This document shows positions 52,183-60,847 of a stretch of DNA of 64,000 nt, piece after piece. The notes beneath the pieces were generated by a model that was not told the DNA's origin, made no database searches, and saw nothing but the letters and a program-made list of their open reading frames with translations. How positions within the stretch are numbered: the first letter of the stretch is position 1; every line of letters starts with the position of its first letter. Both the position numbers and the translations under genes were made by a program. The stretch comes from Tessaracoccus flavus (GTDB lineage Bacteria > Actinomycetota > Actinomycetes > Propionibacteriales > Propionibacteriaceae), in assembly GCF_001997295.1 (NCBI RefSeq), contig NZ_CP019605.1, positions 1,364,001 through 1,428,000 on the forward strand, given 5' to 3'.

Positions 52183-54233
52183 CGCTCGCCCACCCGCTGC
52201 CACAGGAACTCGAAGGCGAGCGCCTGCATCATCGCCGCCTGGGCGTTGGTGGCCGCACCGCCGTGGCCGCCCTCGATGTTCTCGAAGTACGTCACGTCCG
52301 CTCCGAGCCCCTCCATGAGGGCCGCCATCTTCCGGGCGTGCCCCGGGTGCACCCGGTCGTCCCGGGTCGACGTCGTGAACAGCACGGGCGGATAGTCGAC
52401 GCCGTCGGCGACGCGGTGGTACGGCGAGAACGTGCGGATGAACGCCCACTCGTCGGGGAGATCCGGGTCTCCGTACTCGGCCATCCACGACGCGCCCGCC
52501 AGCAGGCGCGAGTAGCGGCGCATGTCGAGCAGCGGCACCTGGCACACGATGGCGCCGAAAAGCTCGGGATAGCCGGTCAGCATGTTGCCCATGAGCAGTC
52601 CGCCGTTCGAGCCCCCCTGGGTGCCGAGCTGGGCGGGCGTGGTGACGCCGCGGGCGACGAGGTCCCTGGCCACTGCGGCGAAGTCCTCGTAGGCCCGGTG
52701 CCGCTTCTCGCGGAGGGCGGACTGGTGCCACCGGGGTCCGTATTCTCCCCCGCCCCGGATGTTCGCCAGCACGTAGACACCCCCGCGGGCGAGCCAGGCG
52801 CGGGCCATGGCCGGCGTGTAGGCCGGGAGTCGGGCGACCTCGAAGCCGCCGTAGCCGCTGAGCAGCGTCGGAGCCGGCCCCGTCAGTCCTGGCGGGGTGA
52901 CCTGGAAGTAGGGCACGCGCGTGCCGTCGTCGGACAGGGCGAAGTGCTGGCTGACCTCCATCCCGTCAGCGTCGAAGAAGGCGGGGAGCTGGGCGATCGT
53001 CTCGGCGGTGCCGTCGCCCTCCACCAGCAGCATCGTCGTGGGGGTGAGGAACCCGGAGGAGTTGACCCACAGCGCGTCGGAGTCGTACGGGTCGACGGCG
53101 CGCACCGACAGGGTGTCGAAGCGGCCCACCCCGGTGACCGTGACCTCGTCGAGCGCCCAGCCCGAATCGGCGGGGCGAGCGGACACCAGGCGGTTGCGCA
53201 CGTCGTCGAGGAGGGTGAGCACGAGGCGGGTCCGGGTCGCGGTCACGTCCGAAAGGGACGCCGATTCGCTCGGCGTGAAGAGGACCGCAAACTCCCGGCC
53301 ACCCGCGAGGAACTCCTCGTAGCGGACTGCGAGCAGAGCGCCTGCGGGGTGGGTCTCGGCCCCGGGTGTCCAGTCGTCGCGCAGTTCGATGAGCAGCCAG
53401 TCCCGCCACACCATCGCCTCTGCGCTGTCGGGGACCGGGATGAACGTCAGGTGATCGCCGCGCAGTTCATAGAGCGCGTCGGTGTAGAAGGTGATGGCCT
53501 TGGTGATGAACGTGCGCTCGAATCCCGGTGTGCGGTCGACGAACGCGCCGATGTACATGTCGGTCGGCTCGCCCTCGTAGACGGTTCGTGCGTCGACGAG
53601 GGGCTCGCCGCGTCGCCACCTCTTGACGACGCGGGGGTAGCCAGACTGCGTCATCGAGCCGTCGCCGAAGTCGGTGAAGATGAACACCTCGTCGCCGCTG
53701 CCGTCCGCCCACGTCATCGAGCCTTTGGATTCAGCCCGGGTGAAGCCGTCCTCGACGAAGCTGCGGGTGTCCAGATCGAACTCGCGGTCGACGGTGGCGT
53801 CGGCTCCGCCACGCGACAGCGACACCAGCGCCCGGCGGTAGGACGGGTAGAGGACGTGCGCGCCGTGCCACACCCAGTTGATGCCGTCCGCCTCCGCAAG
53901 AGCGTCCAGGTCGATGAGCACGTCCCACTCGGGACGACCGGAGCGGTAGGACTCCCACGTGGTGCGTCGCCACAGCCCGCGCTCGTGGGCGGCGTCGCGC
54001 CAGAAGTTGTAGAGGAATTCGCCGCGCTGGGTCACTTCGGGGATGCGGTCGTCGGAGTCGAGGATCGCGAGGGTGTCGGCCTCGATCTCCCGGTAGCGCT
54101 CGGTGTGGAGTACCGCGGTGGAGTTCTCGTTACGGCTACGAACCCAGCTCAGCGCGTCGTCGCCTTCGACCTCCTCCAGCCAGAGGAGGGGGTCGTGATC
54201 GTCCGACGGCAGGGTGAACTGGGGTGAGGTCAT
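52179..54233 (-). CDS. S9 family prolyl oligopeptidase-like serine peptidase
   Basis: A 684-residue cytoplasmic peptidase with an N-terminal [18 protein letters not shown] segment, a beta-propeller, and a C-terminal alpha/beta-hydrolase. The catalytic Ser is in [11 protein letters not shown], Asp in [13 protein letters not shown], and His in [13 protein letters not shown] 54233 is chosen because the family signature begins there, 10 bp after the desulfurase stop. It lies between the desulfurase and mnmA genes, with no obvious functional link. Confidence 0.9.
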   Translation of the reverse strand: MTSPQFTLPSDDHDPLLWLEEVEGDDALSWVRSRNENSTAVLHTERYREIEADTLAILDSDDRIPEVTQRGEFLYNFWRDAAHERGLWRRTTWESYRSGRPEWDVLIDLDALAEADGINWVWHGAHVLYPSYRRALVSLSRGGADATVDREFDLDTRSFVEDGFTRAESKGSMTWADGSGDEVFIFTDFGDGSMTQSGYPRVVKRWRRGEPLVDARTVYEGEPTDMYIGAFVDRTPGFERTFITKAITFYTDALYELRGDHLTFIPVPDSAEAMVWRDWLLIELRDDWTPGAETHPAGALLAVRYEEFLAGGREFAVLFTPSESASLSDVTATRTRLVLTLLDDVRNRLVSARPADSGWALDEVTVTGVGRFDTLSVRAVDPYDSDALWVNSSGFLTPTTMLLVEGDGTAETIAQLPAFFDADGMEVSQHFALSDDGTRVPYFQVTPPGLTGPAPTLLSGYGGFEVARLPAYTPAMARAWLARGGVYVLANIRGGGEYGPRWHQSALREKRHRAYEDFAAVARDLVARGVTTPAQLGTQGGSNGGLLMGNMLTGYPELFGAIVCQVPLLDMRRYSRLLAGASWMAEYGDPDLPDEWAFIRTFSPYHRVADGVDYPPVLFTTSTRDDRVHPGHARKMAALMEGLGADVTYFENIEGGHGGAATNAQAAMMQALAFEFLWQRVGER

Positions 54234-54243
54234 GTGTCCATTG

Positions 54244-55356
54244 TTACCCGGTTGCGATCTGCAACCCAGCGGCCAGCGCCCCGCCCAGCGCCTCGACGTC
54301 GTCGTCCGTGGTGGTCCAGCCCAGTGAGAAGCGCAGCGATTGGGTGGCCTCGTCGAGGGTTCTTCCCATCGCGAGCAGGACCTCGCTCGGCTGGTGGACC
54401 CCGGCCCGGCAGGCGCTCCCGACCGACGCCCGGATCCCGGCCTGGTCGAGGAGGAAGAGGAGGTCGTCGGCGCGGACACCGTCGAACGTGACGTTGACGA
54501 TGTGCGGGGCGCCGCCCGGCAGGCTGTTCAAACGTCCACCCAGCCGCAGACAGAGGTCGGCCACGCGGTCGCGGAGCCCGGCCAGGCGCACAGCCTCGGC
54601 GGCCTGCCCGGCCACAGCGACGCTCGCGGCGCGGGCGAACGACGCCGCGAGCGCGACGGGCACGGTCCCCGATCGGAGCCCGCGTTCCTGGCCGCCCCCC
54701 AACCCGATCGGAGCTGGTTGGACCTCTCGACGGCACAGCAGCGCGCCGACCCCGACGGGGCCCCCGACCTTGTGGGCCGACAGGCTCATCAGGTGCGCGC
54801 CGCTCGTCGCGAAATCGAGCGGGATGTGGCCCAACGCCTGCACGGCGTCGGTGTGGAACCACGCGCCGGCCCCGGCGGCGAGCGCGGCCACGGCCGCCGC
54901 GGGCTGGACGGTGCCGGTCTCGTTGCCGACCGCCATCACCGACACGATCCCCGTCCCGGCGTCGATGAGCCTGTCCGCGGCATCCAGATCCACCACGCCC
55001 TCAGCGGTCACGGGCAGGATCCCGGCCCCGCGCTTGACGGCACCCACCACCGCCGGGTGCTCGACGGCGGACACGAGACAGCCCGGCCGTTCCGCGCGTC
55101 TGGCCGCCCACCCGCCCAGGACGGCGATGGAGTCGGCCTCGGAGCCACCGGAGGTGAAGATCACCTCCGTGGGGTGCGCCCCGACCGCCTCCGCGAGTTC
55201 CTCCCGCGCCTCCTCCAACGCCCTGCGTGCGAGTTGCCCCGAACGGTGCAGCGCGGACGGGTTACCGACCAACGATGCCAGGCGGACAAGCTCGTCCAGT
55301 GCCTCGGGTCGCAGCGGGGTCGTCGCGGCGTGGTCGAAGTAGCCGCGCGCGTTCAT
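54244..55356 (-). CDS. Cysteine desulfurase (IscS/NifS family)
   Basis: A PLP enzyme of 370 residues that takes sulfur from cysteine. It has FDHAATTPLRPEAL at the N-terminus, WFHTDAVQALGH, the PLP Lys in LSAHKVGGPVG, and the catalytic Cys loop SVGSACRAGVHQPSEVLL. Being encoded two genes upstream of mnmA suggests that it serves tRNA thiolation, possibly with Fe-S assembly as well. Confidence 0.92.
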   Translation of the reverse strand: MNARGYFDHAATTPLRPEALDELVRLASLVGNPSALHRSGQLARRALEEAREELAEAVGAHPTEVIFTSGGSEADSIAVLGGWAARRAERPGCLVSAVEHPAVVGAVKRGAGILPVTAEGVVDLDAADRLIDAGTGIVSVMAVGNETGTVQPAAAVAALAAGAGAWFHTDAVQALGHIPLDFATSGAHLMSLSAHKVGGPVGVGALLCRREVQPAPIGLGGGQERGLRSGTVPVALAASFARAASVAVAGQAAEAVRLAGLRDRVADLCLRLGGRLNSLPGGAPHIVNVTFDGVRADDLLFLLDQAGIRASVGSACRAGVHQPSEVLLAMGRTLDEATQSLRFSLGWTTTDDDVEALGGALAAGLQIATG

Positions 55357-55421
55357 GGGCCCATCGTGCCAGAGCTGGTCACCGCTATACCGAGATTGGT
55401 TTCGTAGTGGCACAATGGGGC

Positions 55422-55467
55422 GCCGCGACTAGCCCCACCCGAAAGCCGCGACTAGCCCCACCCGAAA
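55422..55467 (+). repeat. Perfect 23-bp tandem duplication before glgX
   Basis: A 23-bp unit starting GCCGCGACTAG and ending CACCCGAAA occurs twice without a gap, ending 7 bp before the glgX ATG and leading into its GAAGG ribosome-binding site. It lies in the divergent region between the desulfurase gene and glgX (55357-55474). Copy-number variation here would change the glgX leader length. Confidence 0.9.
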
Positions 55468-55474
55468 GAAGGCC

Positions 55475-57625
55475 ATGACCACACGCGACGAGCCGGACAC
55501 CAGCGCCCTGGGTGCCAGGCTGACCCCCGAAGGGGCCGCGTTCGGTCTGTGGGCTCCCCGGGCCACTGCCGTCGACCTCGTCCTCATCGACGCCCTCAAC
55601 GAACAGACGCGGCTGCCGATGACCGGCGGGCAGGCCGGTATCTGGACCGTGGAAGTCCCGGGCATCTCCGCGGGCCAGCTCTACGGGTTCCGCGTCGACG
55701 GCCCCTGGGATCCGTCGTCGGGCAGCCGCTTCAACCCGGCCAGGCTGCTGCTCGATCCGTACGCGCGGGCGATCGCGGGTGGCGTCGACTTCCGTGGACC
55801 CATCCTCGACCATGTGGCGGGCGATCCCTACACCAGGAACGAGGCTGACTCCTTCGGGGCCGTTCCACTGTCGGTGGTGGTGAGCGAGACTCCGCCGCCC
55901 ACTCCGGTCAAGCGCCGCCGGCCGATGTCGGAGACCATCCTGTACGAGACCCATCTCGCCGGCTTCACGAAGCGACACCCCGGCGTTCCGGACCACCTGC
56001 GCGGCTCGTACCTTGGCATGGCCGACCCCGCCGTCATCGACTATCTGCTCGAGCTGGGCGTCACCGCGGTGGAGTTCCTCCCGCTGCACCACTTCGTCTC
56101 CGAGCCGTTCATCGCCGAGAAGGGGCTGCGCAACTACTGGGGCTACAACACGCTGGGGTTCTTCGCACCCCACGCGTTCTACGCCAGCCTCGGCACCGTC
56201 GGCAATCAGGTGAGCGATTTCAAGTACATGGTGTCCAAGCTCCACGAGGCGGGCCTCGAGGTGATCCTGGACGTGGTCTACAACCACACCGGCGAGGGCG
56301 GCCACGAGGGCCCCACGCTCAGCATGCGCGGGATCGACCACGACGCCTACTACCGCCTGACCAACGACCGCCGCAATGACTACGACGTCACCGGCTGCGG
56401 CAACTCAGTCAACACGGCCCACCCCATGGTCCTGAAGCTGGTCCTCGACTCCATGCGTTACTGGGTGCGCGAAATGGGTGTCGACGGCTTCCGGTTCGAC
56501 CTGGCCACCACCCTCGTCCGCGACGAACACCACCGCGTGGACCAGAGCCATCCGTTCAAGCGGCTCGTGGCCGAGGACCCGACGTTCGACGGCATCAAGA
56601 TGATCGTCGAACCCTGGGACATCGGCCCCTACGGCTACCAGGTGGGTGCGTTCGGGCACGGCTGGCACGAGTGGAACGACCGTTTCCGCGACCACGTCCG
56701 CGACTACTGGCGCGGCAGCGTGCACGGGGTCCAGGAGCTGGCCACGCGGCTGGCGGGCTCCCCGGACATCTTCGATCAGCCGGGGCGCTCCCCGCAGTCG
56801 AGCATCAACTTCGTCACCGCCCACGACGGCTTCACCCTGCGCGATCTGGTGAGCTACGACGTCAAGCACAACCTCGACAACGGCGAGGCCAACCGGGACG
56901 GCAACGACAACAACCGGTCCTGGAACCACGGCTGGGAGGGCGAGACGGACGACCCGTCGATCAACGCGCTGCGCCGCCGCCAGGTGCTCAACTTCCACGC
57001 CACGCAGATCCTCGCCGCGGGCATCCCCATGTTGACCGCGGGCGACGAGTTCGGCCGCACCCAGAAGGGCAACAACAACGCCTACTGCCAGGACGCCCCC
57101 ATCTCCTGGGTGGACTGGGACATCCCACCGGAGTGGGAGGACGTCCGGAAGCGGGTGGCCGACCTGATCGCGCTCAGGCAGGGGCACGGTGTGCTCCGCC
57201 CGACCGACTTCGGCTACCACACCGAGGTGCTGAGCGAGCACGGCGAGAACCTCCAGCGGGTGGACTTCGCCTGGCTCGACGGCCACTACGGCGTGATGAC
57301 CGACCAGGCCTGGCACGACGGGGCGAGGCGGCTGCTGGGCATGTACGTGTCCGACGCCGCCGAGGCGTTCGTGACCTGGTTCAACTCGGCGGCGAACCCC
57401 GTCCCGTTGGTGCTTCCCGGCCTTCCCTGGGGCTACGCCTTCGAGGTGGTCTGGCACAGCGCCGACGACACCGAACTGCCCGAGGGCGTCCTTCCGAGCG
57501 GGTCCGAACTGACGATGCCCGCACGGAGCGTGGTCATGATGAGAGCCAAGGTGCCGACCAGCGCCGCCGAGCTGCTCGCGCTGCACGCGGAGGAGGAACC
57601 CTCCTCCATCAACCTCCTGTCCTAG
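55475..57625 (+). CDS. glgX: Glycogen debranching enzyme GlgX
   Basis: A GH13 isoamylase-type enzyme that hydrolyses alpha-1,6 branches. The 716-residue protein has an N-terminal CBM48-like module (AAFGLWAPRATAVDLVL), then the (beta/alpha)8 barrel with VVYNHTGEGG, nucleophile Asp in DGFRFDLATTL, general acid Glu in MIVEPWDIG, and transition-state Asp in TAHDGFTLRDL. It is the first gene of the glucan cluster glgX-glgE-pep2-glgB. Confidence 0.93.
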   Translation: MTTRDEPDTSALGARLTPEGAAFGLWAPRATAVDLVLIDALNEQTRLPMTGGQAGIWTVEVPGISAGQLYGFRVDGPWDPSSGSRFNPARLLLDPYARAIAGGVDFRGPILDHVAGDPYTRNEADSFGAVPLSVVVSETPPPTPVKRRRPMSETILYETHLAGFTKRHPGVPDHLRGSYLGMADPAVIDYLLELGVTAVEFLPLHHFVSEPFIAEKGLRNYWGYNTLGFFAPHAFYASLGTVGNQVSDFKYMVSKLHEAGLEVILDVVYNHTGEGGHEGPTLSMRGIDHDAYYRLTNDRRNDYDVTGCGNSVNTAHPMVLKLVLDSMRYWVREMGVDGFRFDLATTLVRDEHHRVDQSHPFKRLVAEDPTFDGIKMIVEPWDIGPYGYQVGAFGHGWHEWNDRFRDHVRDYWRGSVHGVQELATRLAGSPDIFDQPGRSPQSSINFVTAHDGFTLRDLVSYDVKHNLDNGEANRDGNDNNRSWNHGWEGETDDPSINALRRRQVLNFHATQILAAGIPMLTAGDEFGRTQKGNNNAYCQDAPISWVDWDIPPEWEDVRKRVADLIALRQGHGVLRPTDFGYHTEVLSEHGENLQRVDFAWLDGHYGVMTDQAWHDGARRLLGMYVSDAAEAFVTWFNSAANPVPLVLPGLPWGYAFEVVWHSADDTELPEGVLPSGSELTMPARSVVMMRAKVPTSAAELLALHAEEEPSSINLLS

Positions 57626-57638
57626 GGGGTTGACCCAC

Positions 57639-57644
57639 TAGGCT
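57639..57644 (+). promoter_or_regulatory. Candidate leaderless -10 element before glgE
   Basis: TAGGCT 7 nt before the glgE GTG, with no ribosome-binding site. Nearly the same string precedes the small membrane gene at 50143. This suggests glgE has its own promoter in addition to read-through from glgX. Confidence 0.4.
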
Positions 57645-57651
57645 GGCACCC

Positions 57652-59658
57652 GTGAGTTCGCAATACCCAGCCAGAGCCAGTCAGCGGATCGTTCGTACCG
57701 AAGGCGGCTTCGGCCGCATCCCGGTCACGGGCGTCACGCCCGTCCTCGAGGGCGGGGCGTACCCCGTCAAGGCGGTCGTGCACGAGCGGATCCTCATCCA
57801 GGCCAACGTGTTTCGTGAAGGCCACGATGCGGTGAACGCGTCGGTCATCCTCACCTCCCCCGAGGGCACCCAGCGCCGGGTGGACATGAAGCAGGTGGAG
57901 CCACTCGGTCTCGACATCTGGCAGGCGCACGTGCGCATCGCCTCGGAGGGCGACTGGACCTACCGGGTCGAGGGCTGGAGCGACCCGTGGGGCACCTGGC
58001 GACACCATGCGGAGGCCAAGCTCCCCGTCGGCGTCGACGTCGAACTGGTCTGCATGGAGGGCCGCGATCTGCTGCAGCGCTCCGCCCAGGCCGCCGATGC
58101 GCTGCGCACCCCGGGAGCCGCGAATCTGCTTCGTGGTGCCGCCGAATCGCTGACTCCCGAGACCGAGGTCGACGAACTGCTCGAGCTCGTCACCTCCGCT
58201 CCGATCAACCGCGCCATGGCACGCTTCGGGCCACGGGAGCTCATCTCGCCGACGGCGGAAGTCCCACTGCGCGTCGAGCGCAAGAGGGCCCTCTACTCGT
58301 CCTGGTACGAGTTCTTCCCGCGCTCCCAGGGCGCCTGGATCGACGACGAGGGCCGCTGGCACTCCGGCACCTTCGACTCGTCTCACGATCGGCTGGAGGC
58401 CGCGGCCCGGATGGGCTTCCACGTGGTCTACCTGCCGCCCATCCACCCGATCGGCAGCGCGTTCAGGAAGGGGCGCAACAACACGCTGACCCCCGGCGAT
58501 CAGGATCCCGGCTCTCCGTGGGCCATCGGCTCGCCCGACGGCGGCCACGACGCGATCCATCCCGAGCTGGGCGACTTCGAGAGCTTCGACCGGTTCATCG
58601 ATAAGGCCCGTTCGCTCGGCCTTGAGATCGCGCTCGATCTCGCGCTGCAGGCGTCGCCCGACCACCCCTGGGTGACCGAGCACCCGGAGTGGTTCTCGAC
58701 GCGGATGGACGGCACTATCGCCTACGCGGAGAACCCGCCGAAGAAGTACCAGGACATCTACCCGATCAACTTCGACAACGACCCCGTCGGGATCTACCAC
58801 GAGGTGTTGCGGATCGTCAGGTTCTGGATCGAACGCGGGGTGACCGTGTTCCGCGTGGACAACCCCCACACCAAGCCCGTCGAGTTCTGGGACTGGCTGA
58901 TCGAACGGGTCTACGAGTCCAACCCCGAGGTCATCTTCCTCGCCGAGGCGTTCACGCGGCCGCAGATGATGGGGGCGCTCGGCAAGGTCGGTTTCCAGCA
59001 GAGCTACACCTACTTCACGTGGCGCAACACCAAGCAGGAACTCACCGAGTACCTCACGGAGCTCTCCACCGAGATGGCGGCCTACTACCGCCCGAACTTC
59101 TTCGTCAACACCCCCGACATCAACCCGTTCTTCCTGCAGTCGGGCAACCATGCCGCGTTCGCCATCCGGGCGATCCTGGCGGCCACGATGTCGCCGTCGT
59201 GGGGGGTGTACTCGGGCTTCGAACTGTTCGAGCACCTGCCCCTGGCGCCGGGCAAGGAGGAGTACCTCGACTCGGAGAAGTTCGAATTCCGGCCGAGGAA
59301 CTACGACGCGCAGCCCAACCTCAACCTGCTGCTCGGGCGGCTCAACGAGATCCGCGAGGAGCACACGGCGTTGCAGCAGCTGCGCGACGTCACCTTCCAC
59401 CACGCAGCCAACGACGCGATCATCGCCTTCTCCAAGGCTGACGGGGCCGACGTCATCCTGACGGTGTGTTCGCTCGATCCGGACAACACGCAGGACTGCG
59501 AGCTCACGCTGGACCTCGCCGCGCTCGGTGCCGCCGGCCGCCACGAGGTCAGGGTCACCGATCAGTTGACGGGCGAGAGCTACCTCTGGTCGGAACGCGC
59601 CTATGTGCGCCTCTATCCAGGACAGCCCGCCCACATCCTCCACGTCACCGCCCCATGA
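57652..59658 (+). CDS. glgE: Alpha-1,4-glucan:maltose-1-phosphate maltosyltransferase GlgE
   Basis: GlgE extends alpha-1,4-glucan using maltose 1-phosphate. The 668-residue GH13_3 enzyme has the N-terminal beta domain (TGVTPVLEGGAYPVKAVVHE), SSWYEFFPRSQGAW, the nucleophile Asp in VFRVDNPHTKPVEFW, and the general acid Glu in IFLAEAFTRPQMM. The start is GTG 57652. Its substrate can be supplied by the maltokinase encoded next. TreS is not present in the window. Confidence 0.95.
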   Translation: MSSQYPARASQRIVRTEGGFGRIPVTGVTPVLEGGAYPVKAVVHERILIQANVFREGHDAVNASVILTSPEGTQRRVDMKQVEPLGLDIWQAHVRIASEGDWTYRVEGWSDPWGTWRHHAEAKLPVGVDVELVCMEGRDLLQRSAQAADALRTPGAANLLRGAAESLTPETEVDELLELVTSAPINRAMARFGPRELISPTAEVPLRVERKRALYSSWYEFFPRSQGAWIDDEGRWHSGTFDSSHDRLEAAARMGFHVVYLPPIHPIGSAFRKGRNNTLTPGDQDPGSPWAIGSPDGGHDAIHPELGDFESFDRFIDKARSLGLEIALDLALQASPDHPWVTEHPEWFSTRMDGTIAYAENPPKKYQDIYPINFDNDPVGIYHEVLRIVRFWIERGVTVFRVDNPHTKPVEFWDWLIERVYESNPEVIFLAEAFTRPQMMGALGKVGFQQSYTYFTWRNTKQELTEYLTELSTEMAAYYRPNFFVNTPDINPFFLQSGNHAAFAIRAILAATMSPSWGVYSGFELFEHLPLAPGKEEYLDSEKFEFRPRNYDAQPNLNLLLGRLNEIREEHTALQQLRDVTFHHAANDAIIAFSKADGADVILTVCSLDPDNTQDCELTLDLAALGAAGRHEVRVTDQLTGESYLWSERAYVRLYPGQPAHILHVTAP

Positions 59659-60806
59659 CCGAGCTGAAGGATCGCCTGTGGGACCTGGCCCACTCCTCGC
59701 GCTGGTTCTCGGGGAGGGCCGGGCGCCCCGCCGGGGTCGAACTCGGCCCCGAGCTCCAGGCCAACTCCGGCGAGCGCTACCAGGCAGCTTTCCTCGACGT
59801 GTCCTTCGACGACGGCCACGTCGAGAGGTTCTCGGTGCCGTTGCGCATTGACGGTGCCGAGCCGGTGGACGCCTGCGATTCGGCCGAGGGCCTGCTGGAG
59901 TTGCTGCGTGCCGGCGCCCCTGGATTCGAGCGGCTGCGCGACGTCCCGGCCGGACTGCCCGCGCGGCGCTACCGGGGCGAGCAGTCCAATACGTCGGTCT
60001 TCTTCGGGGACCAGCTCATCATGAAGGTGTTTCGACGTATCGAGCCGGGGATCAACGTCGACGTCGAACTCCACCGCGCCCTCGCCGGGACGGGACTGGC
60101 GGCCGAACTCTACGGGGTCTGGAGTCACGATGGCGCCGACCTCGCCATCTTCCTCGAAGCGCTGTCAGACCCCACCGACGGGTACGTGTTGGCAAGCGAG
60201 CACGCCCGCAGGGGCGAGAGCTTCGGCGCCCACGCGCGGGCGCTGGGTGAGGCACTGGCGGCCGTGCACGCGGCGCTGGCTGACCGGCTCCCCACCGGCA
60301 CCCTCGACGGCGACGCGATGGCGACCGAGTTCGAACGACGTCTCGACGCCGTCTGCGCCGAGGTGGGCGAGGTACGCGATCACCGCGAAGCGGTCACCCG
60401 CTCGTTGCGGAGCGTCGCCGGCCGGCGGTTGCCCGCGCAGCGCATCCACGGCGACTGCCACCTCGGCCAGGTCCTGCTCAGCGGCGGTACCTGGCGCTAC
60501 GTCGACTTCGAGGGCGAGCCGCTCAAGACGCTGGAGCAGCGCCGCGAGCCGGACTCCCCGCTGCGCGACGTGGCGGGGATGCTGCGCTCCTTCGACTACG
60601 CCGCGGCCGAAGGCGACGCCAGCCCGGAGTGGCTGAGCGAGTGCCGCTCGCAGTTCCTCAGCGGGTACGGCATCGATCAGGCCGGCGCCGACGCCGTCCT
60701 TGGGGCGTACGAGACGGACAAGGCCGCGTACGAGGCGGTCTACGAAGCGCGGTACCGCCCCCATCTCCTCCGTGTGCCACTCACACGGCTCGCCTCGCTC
60801 CGCTAG
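59655..60806 (+). CDS. pep2: Maltokinase Pep2
   Basis: Pep2 phosphorylates maltose to maltose 1-phosphate for GlgE. The 383-residue protein has an N-terminal cap (DLAHSSRWFSGRAGRPAG), a kinase-like domain with nucleotide Lys in LIMKVFRRIEPGINVDVE, the catalytic HGDCHLGQVL and metal-binding YVDFEGEPLK. ATG 59655 overlaps the glgE TGA. In mycobacteria it often pairs with TreS, which is absent here, so trehalose may feed the pathway from elsewhere. Confidence 0.92.
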   Translation: MTELKDRLWDLAHSSRWFSGRAGRPAGVELGPELQANSGERYQAAFLDVSFDDGHVERFSVPLRIDGAEPVDACDSAEGLLELLRAGAPGFERLRDVPAGLPARRYRGEQSNTSVFFGDQLIMKVFRRIEPGINVDVELHRALAGTGLAAELYGVWSHDGADLAIFLEALSDPTDGYVLASEHARRGESFGAHARALGEALAAVHAALADRLPTGTLDGDAMATEFERRLDAVCAEVGEVRDHREAVTRSLRSVAGRRLPAQRIHGDCHLGQVLLSGGTWRYVDFEGEPLKTLEQRREPDSPLRDVAGMLRSFDYAAAEGDASPEWLSECRSQFLSGYGIDQAGADAVLGAYETDKAAYEAVYEARYRPHLLRVPLTRLASLR

Positions 60807-60812
60807 ATTGGG

Positions 60813-60831
60813 CGCGCAGAGATTCTGCGCG
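60813..60831 (+). other. Perfect 8-bp hairpin in the pep2-glgB gap
   Basis: CGCGCAGA and TCTGCGCG form a perfect stem around loop GAT, directly touching the GAAGGAG ribosome-binding site of glgB. A TAGATT sequence just upstream (60804-60809) overlaps the pep2 stop. The hairpin could reduce glgB translation or act as a processing signal. Confidence 0.5.
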
Positions 60832-60847
60832 AAGGAGACTGATCACA

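Noticed and set aside
55422-55467. Possible attachment site or CRISPR remnant
   Set aside because: Only two copies, directly adjacent, with no integrase, cas gene or tRNA nearby.
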